NCBI GenBank assembly: GCA_963751955.1
Contig: CAVVWM010000017.1
Span: 16,771-80,770 of the forward strand
DNA from: JABDIY01 sp963751955
GTDB lineage: Bacteria; Actinomycetota; Acidimicrobiia; Acidimicrobiales; SZUA-35
Reading direction: 5' to 3'
Length of the DNA stretch: 64,000 bases
The notes beneath the pieces were generated by a model. That model had not been told where the DNA came from. It searched no databases and saw nothing but the letters and a program-made list of their open reading frames with translations. A program made the position numbers and the translations under genes. Positions 18,139 to 25,461 of this stretch are shown here, in pieces. Every line of letters begins with the position of its first letter. Position 1 is the first letter of the stretch.

Positions 18139-18793
18139 CAACGCCCGGGAGCCCCGGATCAACGACCGCATTCGCGCTCGTGAAGTTCGGGTCATTTCCC
18201 CTGAAGGATCCCAGCTCGGCATCAAGGCCCTGCCTGATGCACTCACGCTGGCCCGTAACCTCGATCTCGATCTTGTTGAGATCGCGCCCGATGCTCGTCC
18301 GCCCGTGGTCCGAATCATGGATTATGGGAAAAAGAAATATGAGGACGCACAGCGAGCCAAGGAATCGAGAAGAAAATCCACCCGTGTGGTGGTGAAGGAA
18401 ATGAAATACCGGCCCAAGATCAGCTCGGGCGATTTCGAAACCAAGACCCGAAAGGTGGAGAAGTTCCTCCACGAGGGCCACAAGGTGAAAATCACCATCA
18501 TGTTCAGAGGTCGAGAGGTGACACACCCAGAACTCGGTCGCAACATCCTCGATGCCATCGCCGAGCGAACCGACGGCTACGCAAAGGTCGAGGCGCGACC
18601 TCGCCTGGAGAGTCGGAACATGACTATGGTGCTCGGACCCGATGCCAAGAAGGCCAGTCAGAACAAGAAGTCAGAAAAGCAAGAGGTCGCTGCCAACGCT
18701 CCCGAGCGTCCCGCTCCTCCCACTGCTGAAGAAGTCGAAGCGGTCAAAGCCCGACGGGCTGCCGCAGCCGAAAGCGAGTCAGACAATGGGTAA
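18115..18793 (+). CDS. infC: Translation initiation factor IF-3 (start region anomalous)
   Basis: Binds the 30S subunit and checks the initiator codon. The N-domain begins AREPRINDRIRAREVRVI and continues with DLDLVEIAPDARPPVVRIMDYGK; the C-domain has MKYRPKISSGDFETK and MFRGREVTHPELG. A charged, Ala-rich tail of about 35 residues follows. The conserved frame is open back to 17906 but that lead is not IF-3-like. The only good start, ATG 18115 after AAGGAG, is out of frame by one base; dropping one A would give 225 residues beginning MQVTAIADN. Alternatively the start is a rare codon such as ATA at 18131, as IF-3 genes often use unusual starts. It overlaps rpmI by eight bases. Confidence 0.9.
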
Positions 18794-18983
18794 CAAGATG
18801 AAGTCCCACTCCGGGGCAAAAAAGAGGTTCAAGAAAACCGGCACCGGCAAGATCCGCCGTCGCAGTAAGAATCTCAACCACTTCAACGAGAAGATGTCCA
18901 GCCGCCGTAAACGCCGTCTTGGCGGTCCCAAGTTGGTCGCCAAGGCTGACGAGAAGCGCATCAACGAGATGCTGTCCAGCTGA
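18786..18983 (+). CDS. rpmI: Ribosomal protein bL35
   Basis: A 65-residue basic protein of the large subunit. The family signature MKSHSGAKKRFKKTGTGKI is present near the N-terminus, followed by the Arg/Lys-rich segment and KRINEMLSS at the end. The ATG at 18786 lies inside the last codons of infC, so the two are translationally coupled; an in-frame ATG at 18798 is possible. The order infC-rpmI-rplT is the conserved one. Confidence 0.95.
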   Translation: MGNKMKSHSGAKKRFKKTGTGKIRRRSKNLNHFNEKMSSRRKRRLGGPKLVAKADEKRINEMLSS

Positions 18984-19047
18984 TTTCACGAAGGGTTCTG
19001 ACCCCTTCACCGTCCTCCGTACGATTCGTTAGAGAAAGTAGAGAGTC

Positions 19048-19409
19048 ATGGCACGCGCCAAGAGAGCCGTTCACTCAAAAAGCGTCGCAAGGCGACCCTG
19101 GCCAAGGCCAAGGGGTACTACGGCAACAAGAGCCGCAGCGTTCGCGCCGCGAACGAGCAAGTCATGCACAGCGGCAACTACGCCTTCCGGGACCGCCGGG
19201 CACGCAAAGGTGAAATGCGTCGTCTGTGGATTCAGCGCATCAATGCCGCTTGCCGGGTCAACGGCACCACCTACAGCCGCTTCATTGCTGGCCTCAAAGC
19301 GCAGGAAATTGAAGTCGACCGCAAGATGCTGGCCGACCTGGCCGTGGCCGACGAGGCTGCATTTGCCGCCCTTGTCACTGCGTCGGGAGCTGCTGAAGCC
19401 GCTGCTTGA
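19048..19409 (+). CDS. rplT: Ribosomal protein bL20, with a one-base frameshift
   Basis: Large-subunit assembly protein, and in some bacteria the repressor of its own operon. The start MARAKRAVHSK is in one frame; the rest of the conserved protein (RRKATLAKAKGYYGNKSRS, MHSGNYAFRDRRARKG, RLWIQRINAA) is in another. The switch is at a run of five A (19077-19081). One additional A gives a continuous 120-residue L20 with family sequence throughout. Because L20 is normally needed for growth, an error in the sequence is more likely than a broken gene. Its stop overlaps the start of the methyltransferase gene. Confidence 0.92.
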
Positions 19410-20173
19410 TGGCAATGGTTCCCGCCACCAAGGCAAACCTCAACGAACTTCGCACACTTCTCGGTAGCGCAGCAGCCCGTCGCAAGCGAGGGGCCTTTGT
19501 TGTCGAAGGGCCAGTCCTGGTAGGTGAAGCACTGGCGTCGCCTCTAGAGGTGATCCACGTCGTCGGCACCACCGATCTTCTGGAGGTCTTCGCCGATTCC
19601 GCTGTGGACTGCTTCATTGTCCAACCAGGACGCCTGTCCGGTGTGTTGAGCACTCAGACACCACAGCAGATCGCCGCGGTGGTGCGTCGACCGAAGGTGC
19701 GGTCGTTCCCGGCTGGAAGTCTCCTGGCCCAGGTGGACATGAGCGATCCGGGCAACGTGGGAACCATGATTCGCACCGCCGAGGCGGGTGGAATGGCGGG
19801 CGTGGTTCTTGTCGGGGACTGCGTCGACCAATGGAACCCCAAGGTGATTAGAGCCTCAGCAGGGGCGATCCTCCGCTTGCCAGTGGTGGGATTGACCGTC
19901 GACGAGTTCTTCGAACTCGGTCGCCGGCCGGTTGTTGCCGCCGTTGTCGCTGGAGGACATGATTATCGGTCGACAGACCTGAGCAATGCGGTGATTTGCG
20001 TAGGTAACGAGGCTCATGGTCTCGACTCGGCGTTCGTGGACCGATGCGATCGTGCCGTCACGATCCCGCTGGATGGCCCCACCGAGTCGCTCAATGTTGC
20101 AGCAGCCGCTGCCATCGTCGTATTTGCTGCGCTGGAGCAGCGACGAGCCATTACGCTCGCCAAATCGTCTTGA
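19409..20173 (+). CDS. SpoU (TrmH) family RNA 2'-O-methyltransferase
   Basis: Methylates a ribose in rRNA or tRNA using SAM. The three motifs of the knotted SPOUT fold are present: DPGNVGTMIRTAEAGG, ICVGNEAHGL and IPLDGPTESLNVAAA. An N-terminal substrate-binding domain (about residues 1-100) starts with ELRTLLGSAAARRKRGAFVVEG. ATG 19409 overlaps the rplT stop; a TTG one codon earlier is in frame. It commonly lies between rplT and pheS. The target nucleotide cannot be told from sequence. Confidence 0.92.
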   Translation: MAMVPATKANLNELRTLLGSAAARRKRGAFVVEGPVLVGEALASPLEVIHVVGTTDLLEVFADSAVDCFIVQPGRLSGVLSTQTPQQIAAVVRRPKVRSFPAGSLLAQVDMSDPGNVGTMIRTAEAGGMAGVVLVGDCVDQWNPKVIRASAGAILRLPVVGLTVDEFFELGRRPVVAAVVAGGHDYRSTDLSNAVICVGNEAHGLDSAFVDRCDRAVTIPLDGPTESLNVAAAAAIVVFAALEQRRAITLAKSS

Positions 20174-20183
20174 GACCGATGAC

Positions 20184-21227
20184 ATGAAAGTGCGAGGCGA
20201 GATGCCTGACCTTCCCCCAACCAATGCCGTACTCGGCGAACTGAACGATGCGGTCAAGTCGATTCTTTCAGCGGTCGCGGAGGCTCCCGACAGTCAGACC
20301 CTGGTTGCCATCGAATCGGCGGCAACCGGTAAGAATGGGCCGATCGTGGCTGCCCGCAAAGCCATCAGCGAAGTGGTGCCGACGGATCGCAAGATTGTTG
20401 GAGTTGCTGTACAGGACGCCAAGGCAGCCATACAGGCCGCTGTCGAGGAGCGGCGAGGCAGTTTGTCCGAGGCTGAGCGAGCGGTTCTTCTCGAGTCCGA
20501 GCGTATGGATCTCACCGAAGTTTTGGGCACACCGACGGTTGGACACATCCACCCGCTCACCCAGGCTTGGGAAGCGCTGGAAGACACGTTCATCGGGATG
20601 GGCTTCCAAATCGCAGAGGGCCCGCACGTGGAAACTGATTGGCACAATTTCGACGCACTCAACATCCCCAAGGGTCATCCTGCTCGCGATGCGTTCGATT
20701 CGTTGTATGTGAACAACGGCGAGCCGGGGAGCACGGTTCTTCGGACCCATACTTCACCGGTACAGATTCGAACGATGCTCGAGCAAGATCCTCCCATCCA
20801 TATCGTGGCCCCGGGCAGGGTCTTCCGCAGAGACACCGCCGACGCCACGCACCTGCCGGTCTTTCATCAGATCGAGGGATTGGTCGTCGATCGAAACATT
20901 GGGCTGGCCGATCTGGCTGGCACCATCGACGAGTTCACCCAGGCATTTTTCGGTCACGACTTCCACAGCCGCCTCCGACCGAATTACTTTCCGTTCACCG
21001 AACCCTCAGCCGAGTTCGACATCCAACGGCCCGACGGCTCGTGGCTCGAACTCGGTGGGTGCGGTGTGGTGCACCCGAACGTTCTGCGGGCCGGGGGAAT
21101 CGATCCGGAAGAATGGAGCGGCTTCGCTTTCGGATTCGGCATTGATCGGTTCCTTTCCATCAAGAACGGTGTCGACGACATTCGGGACGCCTTCACCAAC
21201 GACATTCGCTTTCTCGAGCAGTTCTGA
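20184..21227 (+). CDS. pheS: Phenylalanyl-tRNA synthetase, alpha subunit
   Basis: Catalytic subunit that charges tRNA(Phe), working as an alpha2-beta2 enzyme with PheT. Class II motifs are clear: HPLTQAWEALEDTFIGMGF, TDWHNFDALNIPKGHPAR, LRTHTSPVQIR, GRVFRRDTADATH and the end motif GFGIDRFLSIKNGVDDIR. The frame is open upstream into the methyltransferase gene, but ATG 20184, ten bases after that gene's stop, gives a normal 347 residues; ATG 20202 is an alternative. No attenuator fits in the short gap. Confidence 0.96.
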   Translation: MKVRGEMPDLPPTNAVLGELNDAVKSILSAVAEAPDSQTLVAIESAATGKNGPIVAARKAISEVVPTDRKIVGVAVQDAKAAIQAAVEERRGSLSEAERAVLLESERMDLTEVLGTPTVGHIHPLTQAWEALEDTFIGMGFQIAEGPHVETDWHNFDALNIPKGHPARDAFDSLYVNNGEPGSTVLRTHTSPVQIRTMLEQDPPIHIVAPGRVFRRDTADATHLPVFHQIEGLVVDRNIGLADLAGTIDEFTQAFFGHDFHSRLRPNYFPFTEPSAEFDIQRPDGSWLELGGCGVVHPNVLRAGGIDPEEWSGFAFGFGIDRFLSIKNGVDDIRDAFTNDIRFLEQF

Positions 21228-21242
21228 GAGGGGATCACCACC

Positions 21243-23639
21243 ATGCGCGCTGTTCTTTCATGGATGCAGGAGTTCGCTCCGATCGAGGGGGATCCCAGCT
21301 CTATCGCTGATCAACTCACCAGCCTCGGCCTGGTGGTCGAGTCGGTCGAGTCGGTAGGGACGAACTGGGAGGGAATAGTGGTGGCCCAGGTGATGGACCT
21401 CCGCCCGCACCCCCAGGCGGACAAGATCCAACTTGTCGACGTGAACGCTGGAGACGGACAACAGCTTCAGGTCTGCTGTGGAGCGTTCAACATGAATGTT
21501 GGCGACAAGGTCCCCTTCGCCACCGTGGGAACGGTAATGCCAAACGGCATGGAGATCGCCCAGCGCAAGCTTCGCGGCGAGATGTCAAACGGAATGATTT
21601 GTTCTGGAGCCGAACTCGAACTCTCAGAGGATCAGAGCGGAATCATGATTCTTGACCAATCGCTGGAGATTGGCCAGTCTCTCGCAGATGCAATGAATAC
21701 AACCAGCGAGACCGTTTTCGATATCGATGTGGAGCCCAACCGGCCCGAGGCGTTGAGTGTGATCGGGATCACCCGCGACCTGGCGGCTAGACAGGGTGTT
21801 CCCTTCGAGCTGCCCGTGCCCTCCCTGCCGACGTCGGGTGCCGCCGCAAGAGATGTGTGTTCTGTACAAATCGAGGCCGAGGACCTCTGTCCTCGTTTCA
21901 CGGCACGGATTCTTCGCAACGTCACGAACGGACAGTCGCCGGCTTGGATGCAATCGAGGCTGAACGCAGCCGGGATGCGCCCGATCAGCACGATCGTGGA
22001 CATCTCCAACTACGTGATGTTGGAAACGGGTCACCCCAACCACACCTTCGACCTCGACAAGGTGCCCGATGGTCACCTCTCGGTCCGTAGAGCTCGTGAG
22101 GGGGAGCATCTCATCACCCTCGACGGTGCCGATCGGCAACTGCTAGCGCCCGACGGATCCGGTATCGGGCGTGGCCTTGGTGACGGCGTTATCACCAATA
22201 GCACCGACACACCGATCAGCCTGGCCGGTGTCATGGGGGGTTTCGACACTGAGATCTCCGATTCCACCACCACTGTCCTGCTCGAGGCAGCAGTCTGGGA
22301 TCAGATGAGCATTGCCCACACCTCGCGCCGGCTCAACCTGCGGAGCGAAGCCTCCACTCGTTTCGAACGGGGCGTCGATCCACGTGGACTGGAGCGGGCA
22401 CTCGACCGTTTCTGCGAACTGGCTATCGAACTCACGGGGGCGCACATCGCCCCTGGGCATGTAATCGCTGAGCCCGCACCGATCTCGGCAGTGGTTGTCC
22501 CCACAAGAGTCGACCGAATAAATCACTTGTTGGGAACCACCATCGACGGCGACCGAATGGTCGAGTTACTCACCCCGATCGGCTTCGAGTGCGGTCCGTT
22601 CTACATAGGCCCCCGTGACCGGCAAACCTTCGATGTCTCGGTTCCGACTTGGCGACCCGACGTCACGATCGAGGCCGACATCGCCGAGGAAATCGGGCGA
22701 CACTTTGGTTATGAGAACATCGAGAACAGGGTGCCAGTTTCGCTCCAAGCCGGACAGCTGACAGCGAATCAGAAGGCGCGGCGGCGGATCCGTCGAGCGT
22801 TCGCCTCGGCCGGCTGTGCCGAGGCCATACCAATGCCCTTCCTGGCCCCTGGTGATCTCGCCGCAGCTGGCTTGGGTTCAGATGGTCTCACCCTGGCCAA
22901 CCCGCTGGTAGCGGAGGAGTCGGTCCTGAGAACCTCGCTGTTGCCTGGTCTTCTCAAGGCGGTTGCATACAATCAGAGGCGCGGCAATGAAGCGGTTCGA
23001 CTCTTCGAGATGGGAGTGGTGTATCTGCCAAAGGCCGACGGTGAGCTGCCCGATGAACCATGGTCGGTCGCGGCGATACTGAGCGGTAGCGATGCCGGCG
23101 CTGCGGTTAGTCTCCTGCATGAAATTGCGGCGATCCTCGGGGTTGATCTCCGGGTCAAGAACGCGCCACGAGCTGGACTTCACCCCACCAGGGCCGGAGA
23201 AGTGATTTTCCGTGGACGGACGATCGGCGAGGTGGGCGAGGTCGATCCTGCTGTCGTTGAGCGCTACGAAACCGCCGGTCGGGTGGGGTGGCTCTCACTC
23301 GAGGTCGGGCCGCTGGTACCGGGCCTGAGTTCGGTCGCGAAGGCTCAAAAGGTGAGCCGCTTTCCGGCGAGCGACCTCGACTTGGCATTCGTGGTCCCAA
23401 ATGCGGTTGAAGCAGCGTCTGTGAGTGACTCTTTGATCAAGGCAGGACGACCGCTGGTGAGATCGGTCGACCTGTTTGATGTGTTCGGTTCTGATGCATG
23501 GGGAAGTGACGTTCGCTCGTTGGCGTTTGCAATCCGCCTCCAGGCCGATGATCGCACCCTCAGCGACGAAGATGTGTCGAGCACCCGCAACAAGATGATC
23601 AACGAGGTCACCAAGCGATACAGCGCGACGCTGCGGTAA
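21243..23639 (+). CDS. pheT: Phenylalanyl-tRNA synthetase, beta subunit
   Basis: A 798-residue partner of PheS. In order: an EMAP-type tRNA-binding domain (about 40-150; HPQADKIQLVDVNAGDG), the B3/B4 editing domain (about 210-395), B5 (about 410-480), a class II-like core, and the C-terminal ferredoxin-like anticodon-binding domain (SRFPASDLDLAFVV and onward). Lengths are typical. The last codons (Tyr-Ser-Ala-Thr-Leu-Arg-stop) are themselves the first unit of a tandem repeat that continues past the stop. GAGAGGGGATCACC upstream of the ATG provides a ribosome site. Confidence 0.97.
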   Translation: MRAVLSWMQEFAPIEGDPSSIADQLTSLGLVVESVESVGTNWEGIVVAQVMDLRPHPQADKIQLVDVNAGDGQQLQVCCGAFNMNVGDKVPFATVGTVMPNGMEIAQRKLRGEMSNGMICSGAELELSEDQSGIMILDQSLEIGQSLADAMNTTSETVFDIDVEPNRPEALSVIGITRDLAARQGVPFELPVPSLPTSGAAARDVCSVQIEAEDLCPRFTARILRNVTNGQSPAWMQSRLNAAGMRPISTIVDISNYVMLETGHPNHTFDLDKVPDGHLSVRRAREGEHLITLDGADRQLLAPDGSGIGRGLGDGVITNSTDTPISLAGVMGGFDTEISDSTTTVLLEAAVWDQMSIAHTSRRLNLRSEASTRFERGVDPRGLERALDRFCELAIELTGAHIAPGHVIAEPAPISAVVVPTRVDRINHLLGTTIDGDRMVELLTPIGFECGPFYIGPRDRQTFDVSVPTWRPDVTIEADIAEEIGRHFGYENIENRVPVSLQAGQLTANQKARRRIRRAFASAGCAEAIPMPFLAPGDLAAAGLGSDGLTLANPLVAEESVLRTSLLPGLLKAVAYNQRRGNEAVRLFEMGVVYLPKADGELPDEPWSVAAILSGSDAGAAVSLLHEIAAILGVDLRVKNAPRAGLHPTRAGEVIFRGRTIGEVGEVDPAVVERYETAGRVGWLSLEVGPLVPGLSSVAKAQKVSRFPASDLDLAFVVPNAVEAASVSDSLIKAGRPLVRSVDLFDVFGSDAWGSDVRSLAFAIRLQADDRTLSDEDVSSTRNKMINEVTKRYSATLR

Positions 23640-23812
23640 CAGAACAGCGCAACGCTGCGACAGAACAGCGCGACGCTGCGACAAAACAGCGCAACGCTGC
23701 GACAAAACGACGCGACGCTGCGACAAAACAGCGCGACGCTGCGACAAAACAGCGCGACGCTGCGACAAAACAGCGCAACGCTGCGACAAAACAGCGCAAC
23801 GCTGCGACAAAA
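23620..23812 (+). repeat. 21-bp tandem repeat growing out of the pheT 3' end
   Basis: Nine consecutive units, with CAGCG-type boxes at 23621, 23645, 23666, 23687, 23708 (variant CGACG), 23729, 23750, 23771 and 23792. The first unit is coding DNA (end of pheT); between it and the next the spacing is 24 bases, because the unit has the extra TAA stop, and all others are 21. Each unit is CAGCG-CRA-CGCTG, a perfect five-base hairpin with a three-base loop, followed by CGACAAAA. The period is seven codons and stays in the pheT frame, so read-through would add a Ser-Ala-Thr-Leu-Arg-Gln-Asn heptad eight times. R is A or G without fixed order. There are no spacers, so it is not CRISPR. Confidence 0.95.
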
Positions 23813-23873
23813 CAGGTACGCGGTATGCGCCGGTGTGATCGGCGGTAGTGGGTGTCGGGGTGTGGTTGCAGGA

Positions 23874-25232
23874 CTATTCGAGTTGGATGGTGAGTGGGGT
23901 GTCGGCGAAGAGATGTGTGAGTGGTGTTTTGGGGCCGGGGTCGTGTCGGTGTTTGTAGCGGTGGTGGAATGGGCACAACAGTTGTCCGTTGTTGATGAGT
24001 GTTGGCCCGCCTGTTTCCCAGGGTTGGACGTGGTCGTAGTGGCAGCGGTGGGCTTGTCGTTGGCAGCCGATGTGTTGGCAGTGGTTGTCTCGTAGCCGGA
24101 TCAACCGTTTCTGGGGTCCGGTGAAGTGACGGCCGGCGGGCCTGTCGTCGCTGATCGACCCGTCACGGTTGAGGGTGTGGGTCCACACGACGGCTCGGGT
24201 AGCGAGGCGGTTGACGATTCGGGGTGGGATCAGGGTGCCGTTGGTGGTGCGGGGGTAGTGGATTTCGTTGAATTCGGGGGTGCGGATGTCGGGGATCGCC
24301 CAGGCCCGTAGTTCTGGTGAGAGCCACCGTTCGAGGCTGTCACGGATCTCGACGAGGTCAGGATCTTCCGGGGGTGGAGCCCATCGGTTCGTGGGCGTGA
24401 CCGGACATGCCGGTTTGGGACTATCTGTGTCTAGGGGGTCGGGTTGGGGGTAGATGATTTCGATGTGGGGTCTGGGCCGGTTGTGGGGGTCGCCTAACAC
24501 GAGTTCGATCAATGCGTCGTGGCGGGATTGACGGGCAGACACGTTGTCATTGACAAGTGTGGCGGCGTGTTGGGTGACGGCTTGTTCGAACAGGTCACCC
24601 TCGAGCGGGTCGAGCACACCGTCGACATAGATAGTGCCGAACAGGTCGCGTTGGAAATGAACCTGTCGGCGGGCCTGGGCTTTGAGGAACTCTTCGTAGT
24701 GTTCAGCAACCTCAGCGTGGGCGTCCCATTCGGCCAGCTTGCGGGCGAACTCTTCGGGGGTACACATCGCGGCCAGGTTGGCCAAATACGGTTCGGCCGC
24801 ATCAACCTGACGGGAATCAGCCCTGTGCCGTAACCCGAACATCAGATCCACATGGGCCAAGGTGATCGTGCCGTGTAACACCATCACATAGAAAGTGGGG
24901 AACACGTGCCGGGCATCACCGGCCCGTTTCAACGCTTTCACCCGGTTCCGGGACAACCGGCACTGAGAGTTGACCATCTGAGACATCGTGGACTCACCCT
25001 TGGTGTAGGAACACGCCCGATCCTTACCGACCGCCATGAACGAACCAGCAATCGCCGACGCCCGCTCAGAACTCCGGCTGATCGTGATCACCTGATCAGC
25101 CAGATCCTCACGAGACATCCCCTCATCACACCCCTCCGCCACCGCCAACAACTCCAACGCAGACTGACGCAACGCCGCCCGCTCAACACCCAGATCAAAC
25201 CCCACAACCTCGCCCCCCGCCGGAAACTCCAT
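23874..25232 (-). CDS. DUF222 / HNH endonuclease domain protein (13E12 type)
   Basis: A 452-residue protein with an N-terminal DUF222 region (about 20-330) and a C-terminal HNH nuclease fold (about 370-430). The latter shows Cys-Gln-His-Ile-Gly-Cys, CHYDHVQPWETGG, NGQLLCPFHHRYKHR, so the zinc-binding and catalytic His residues are present. Such proteins are abundant and often multicopy in actinobacteria; their cellular role is not settled, and mobility or DNA repair have been suggested. ATG 25232 has GGGG before it. The coding strand is very rich in CG and CCC codons compared with neighbours. It converges on pheT across the tandem repeat. Confidence 0.88.
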   Translation of the reverse strand: MEFPAGGEVVGFDLGVERAALRQSALELLAVAEGCDEGMSREDLADQVITISRSSERASAIAGSFMAVGKDRACSYTKGESTMSQMVNSQCRLSRNRVKALKRAGDARHVFPTFYVMVLHGTITLAHVDLMFGLRHRADSRQVDAAEPYLANLAAMCTPEEFARKLAEWDAHAEVAEHYEEFLKAQARRQVHFQRDLFGTIYVDGVLDPLEGDLFEQAVTQHAATLVNDNVSARQSRHDALIELVLGDPHNRPRPHIEIIYPQPDPLDTDSPKPACPVTPTNRWAPPPEDPDLVEIRDSLERWLSPELRAWAIPDIRTPEFNEIHYPRTTNGTLIPPRIVNRLATRAVVWTHTLNRDGSISDDRPAGRHFTGPQKRLIRLRDNHCQHIGCQRQAHRCHYDHVQPWETGGPTLINNGQLLCPFHHRYKHRHDPGPKTPLTHLFADTPLTIQLE

Positions 25233-25363
25233 ACCCCAAGTATGAAGAGCCCCTGTGACACAGAACGCTTGCCAAGCTTGGACTTTGGAGCCGCGCTTTC
25301 TGGCTCACCAGGCGCGCGATAGCACATGCCGTTCGCAGGGAACGACCAATAGACCACGGCAAT

Positions 25364-25405
25364 ATTGCTCTCCGTTTTGCCCGAATTGCTCTCCGATTCG
25401 CCCGC
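25364..25405. repeat. Two-copy 21-bp direct repeat
   Basis: ATTGCTCTCCG-TTTTG-CCCGA (25364-25384) is followed at once by ATTGCTCTCCG-ATTCG-CCCGC (25385-25405). It lies in the 229-base gap between the divergent HNH and oxidase genes. It could be a paired binding site upstream of the oxidase or a small slippage product. Its sequence is unrelated to the pheT-end repeat although the period is the same. Nothing else in the gap is recognisable. Confidence 0.7.
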
Positions 25406-25461
25406 AAATCATCTGTACCCTCTGGGACACCCCCAATTGTCTTTCGGCGAAAGATTTGAAG

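Noticed and set aside
20174..20183. Attenuator or T-box controlling pheS-pheT
   Set aside because: Only ten bases lie between the methyltransferase stop and the pheS start; there is no room for one.
23295..23810. Minus-strand open frame with repeated SQRCAVL heptads
   Set aside because: It is only the complement of the 21-base tandem repeat running into the pheT antisense; a 21-base period keeps any frame open.
23620..23812. CRISPR array
   Set aside because: The repeats abut directly with no spacers, the unit is 21 bases, and no cas gene is in the window.
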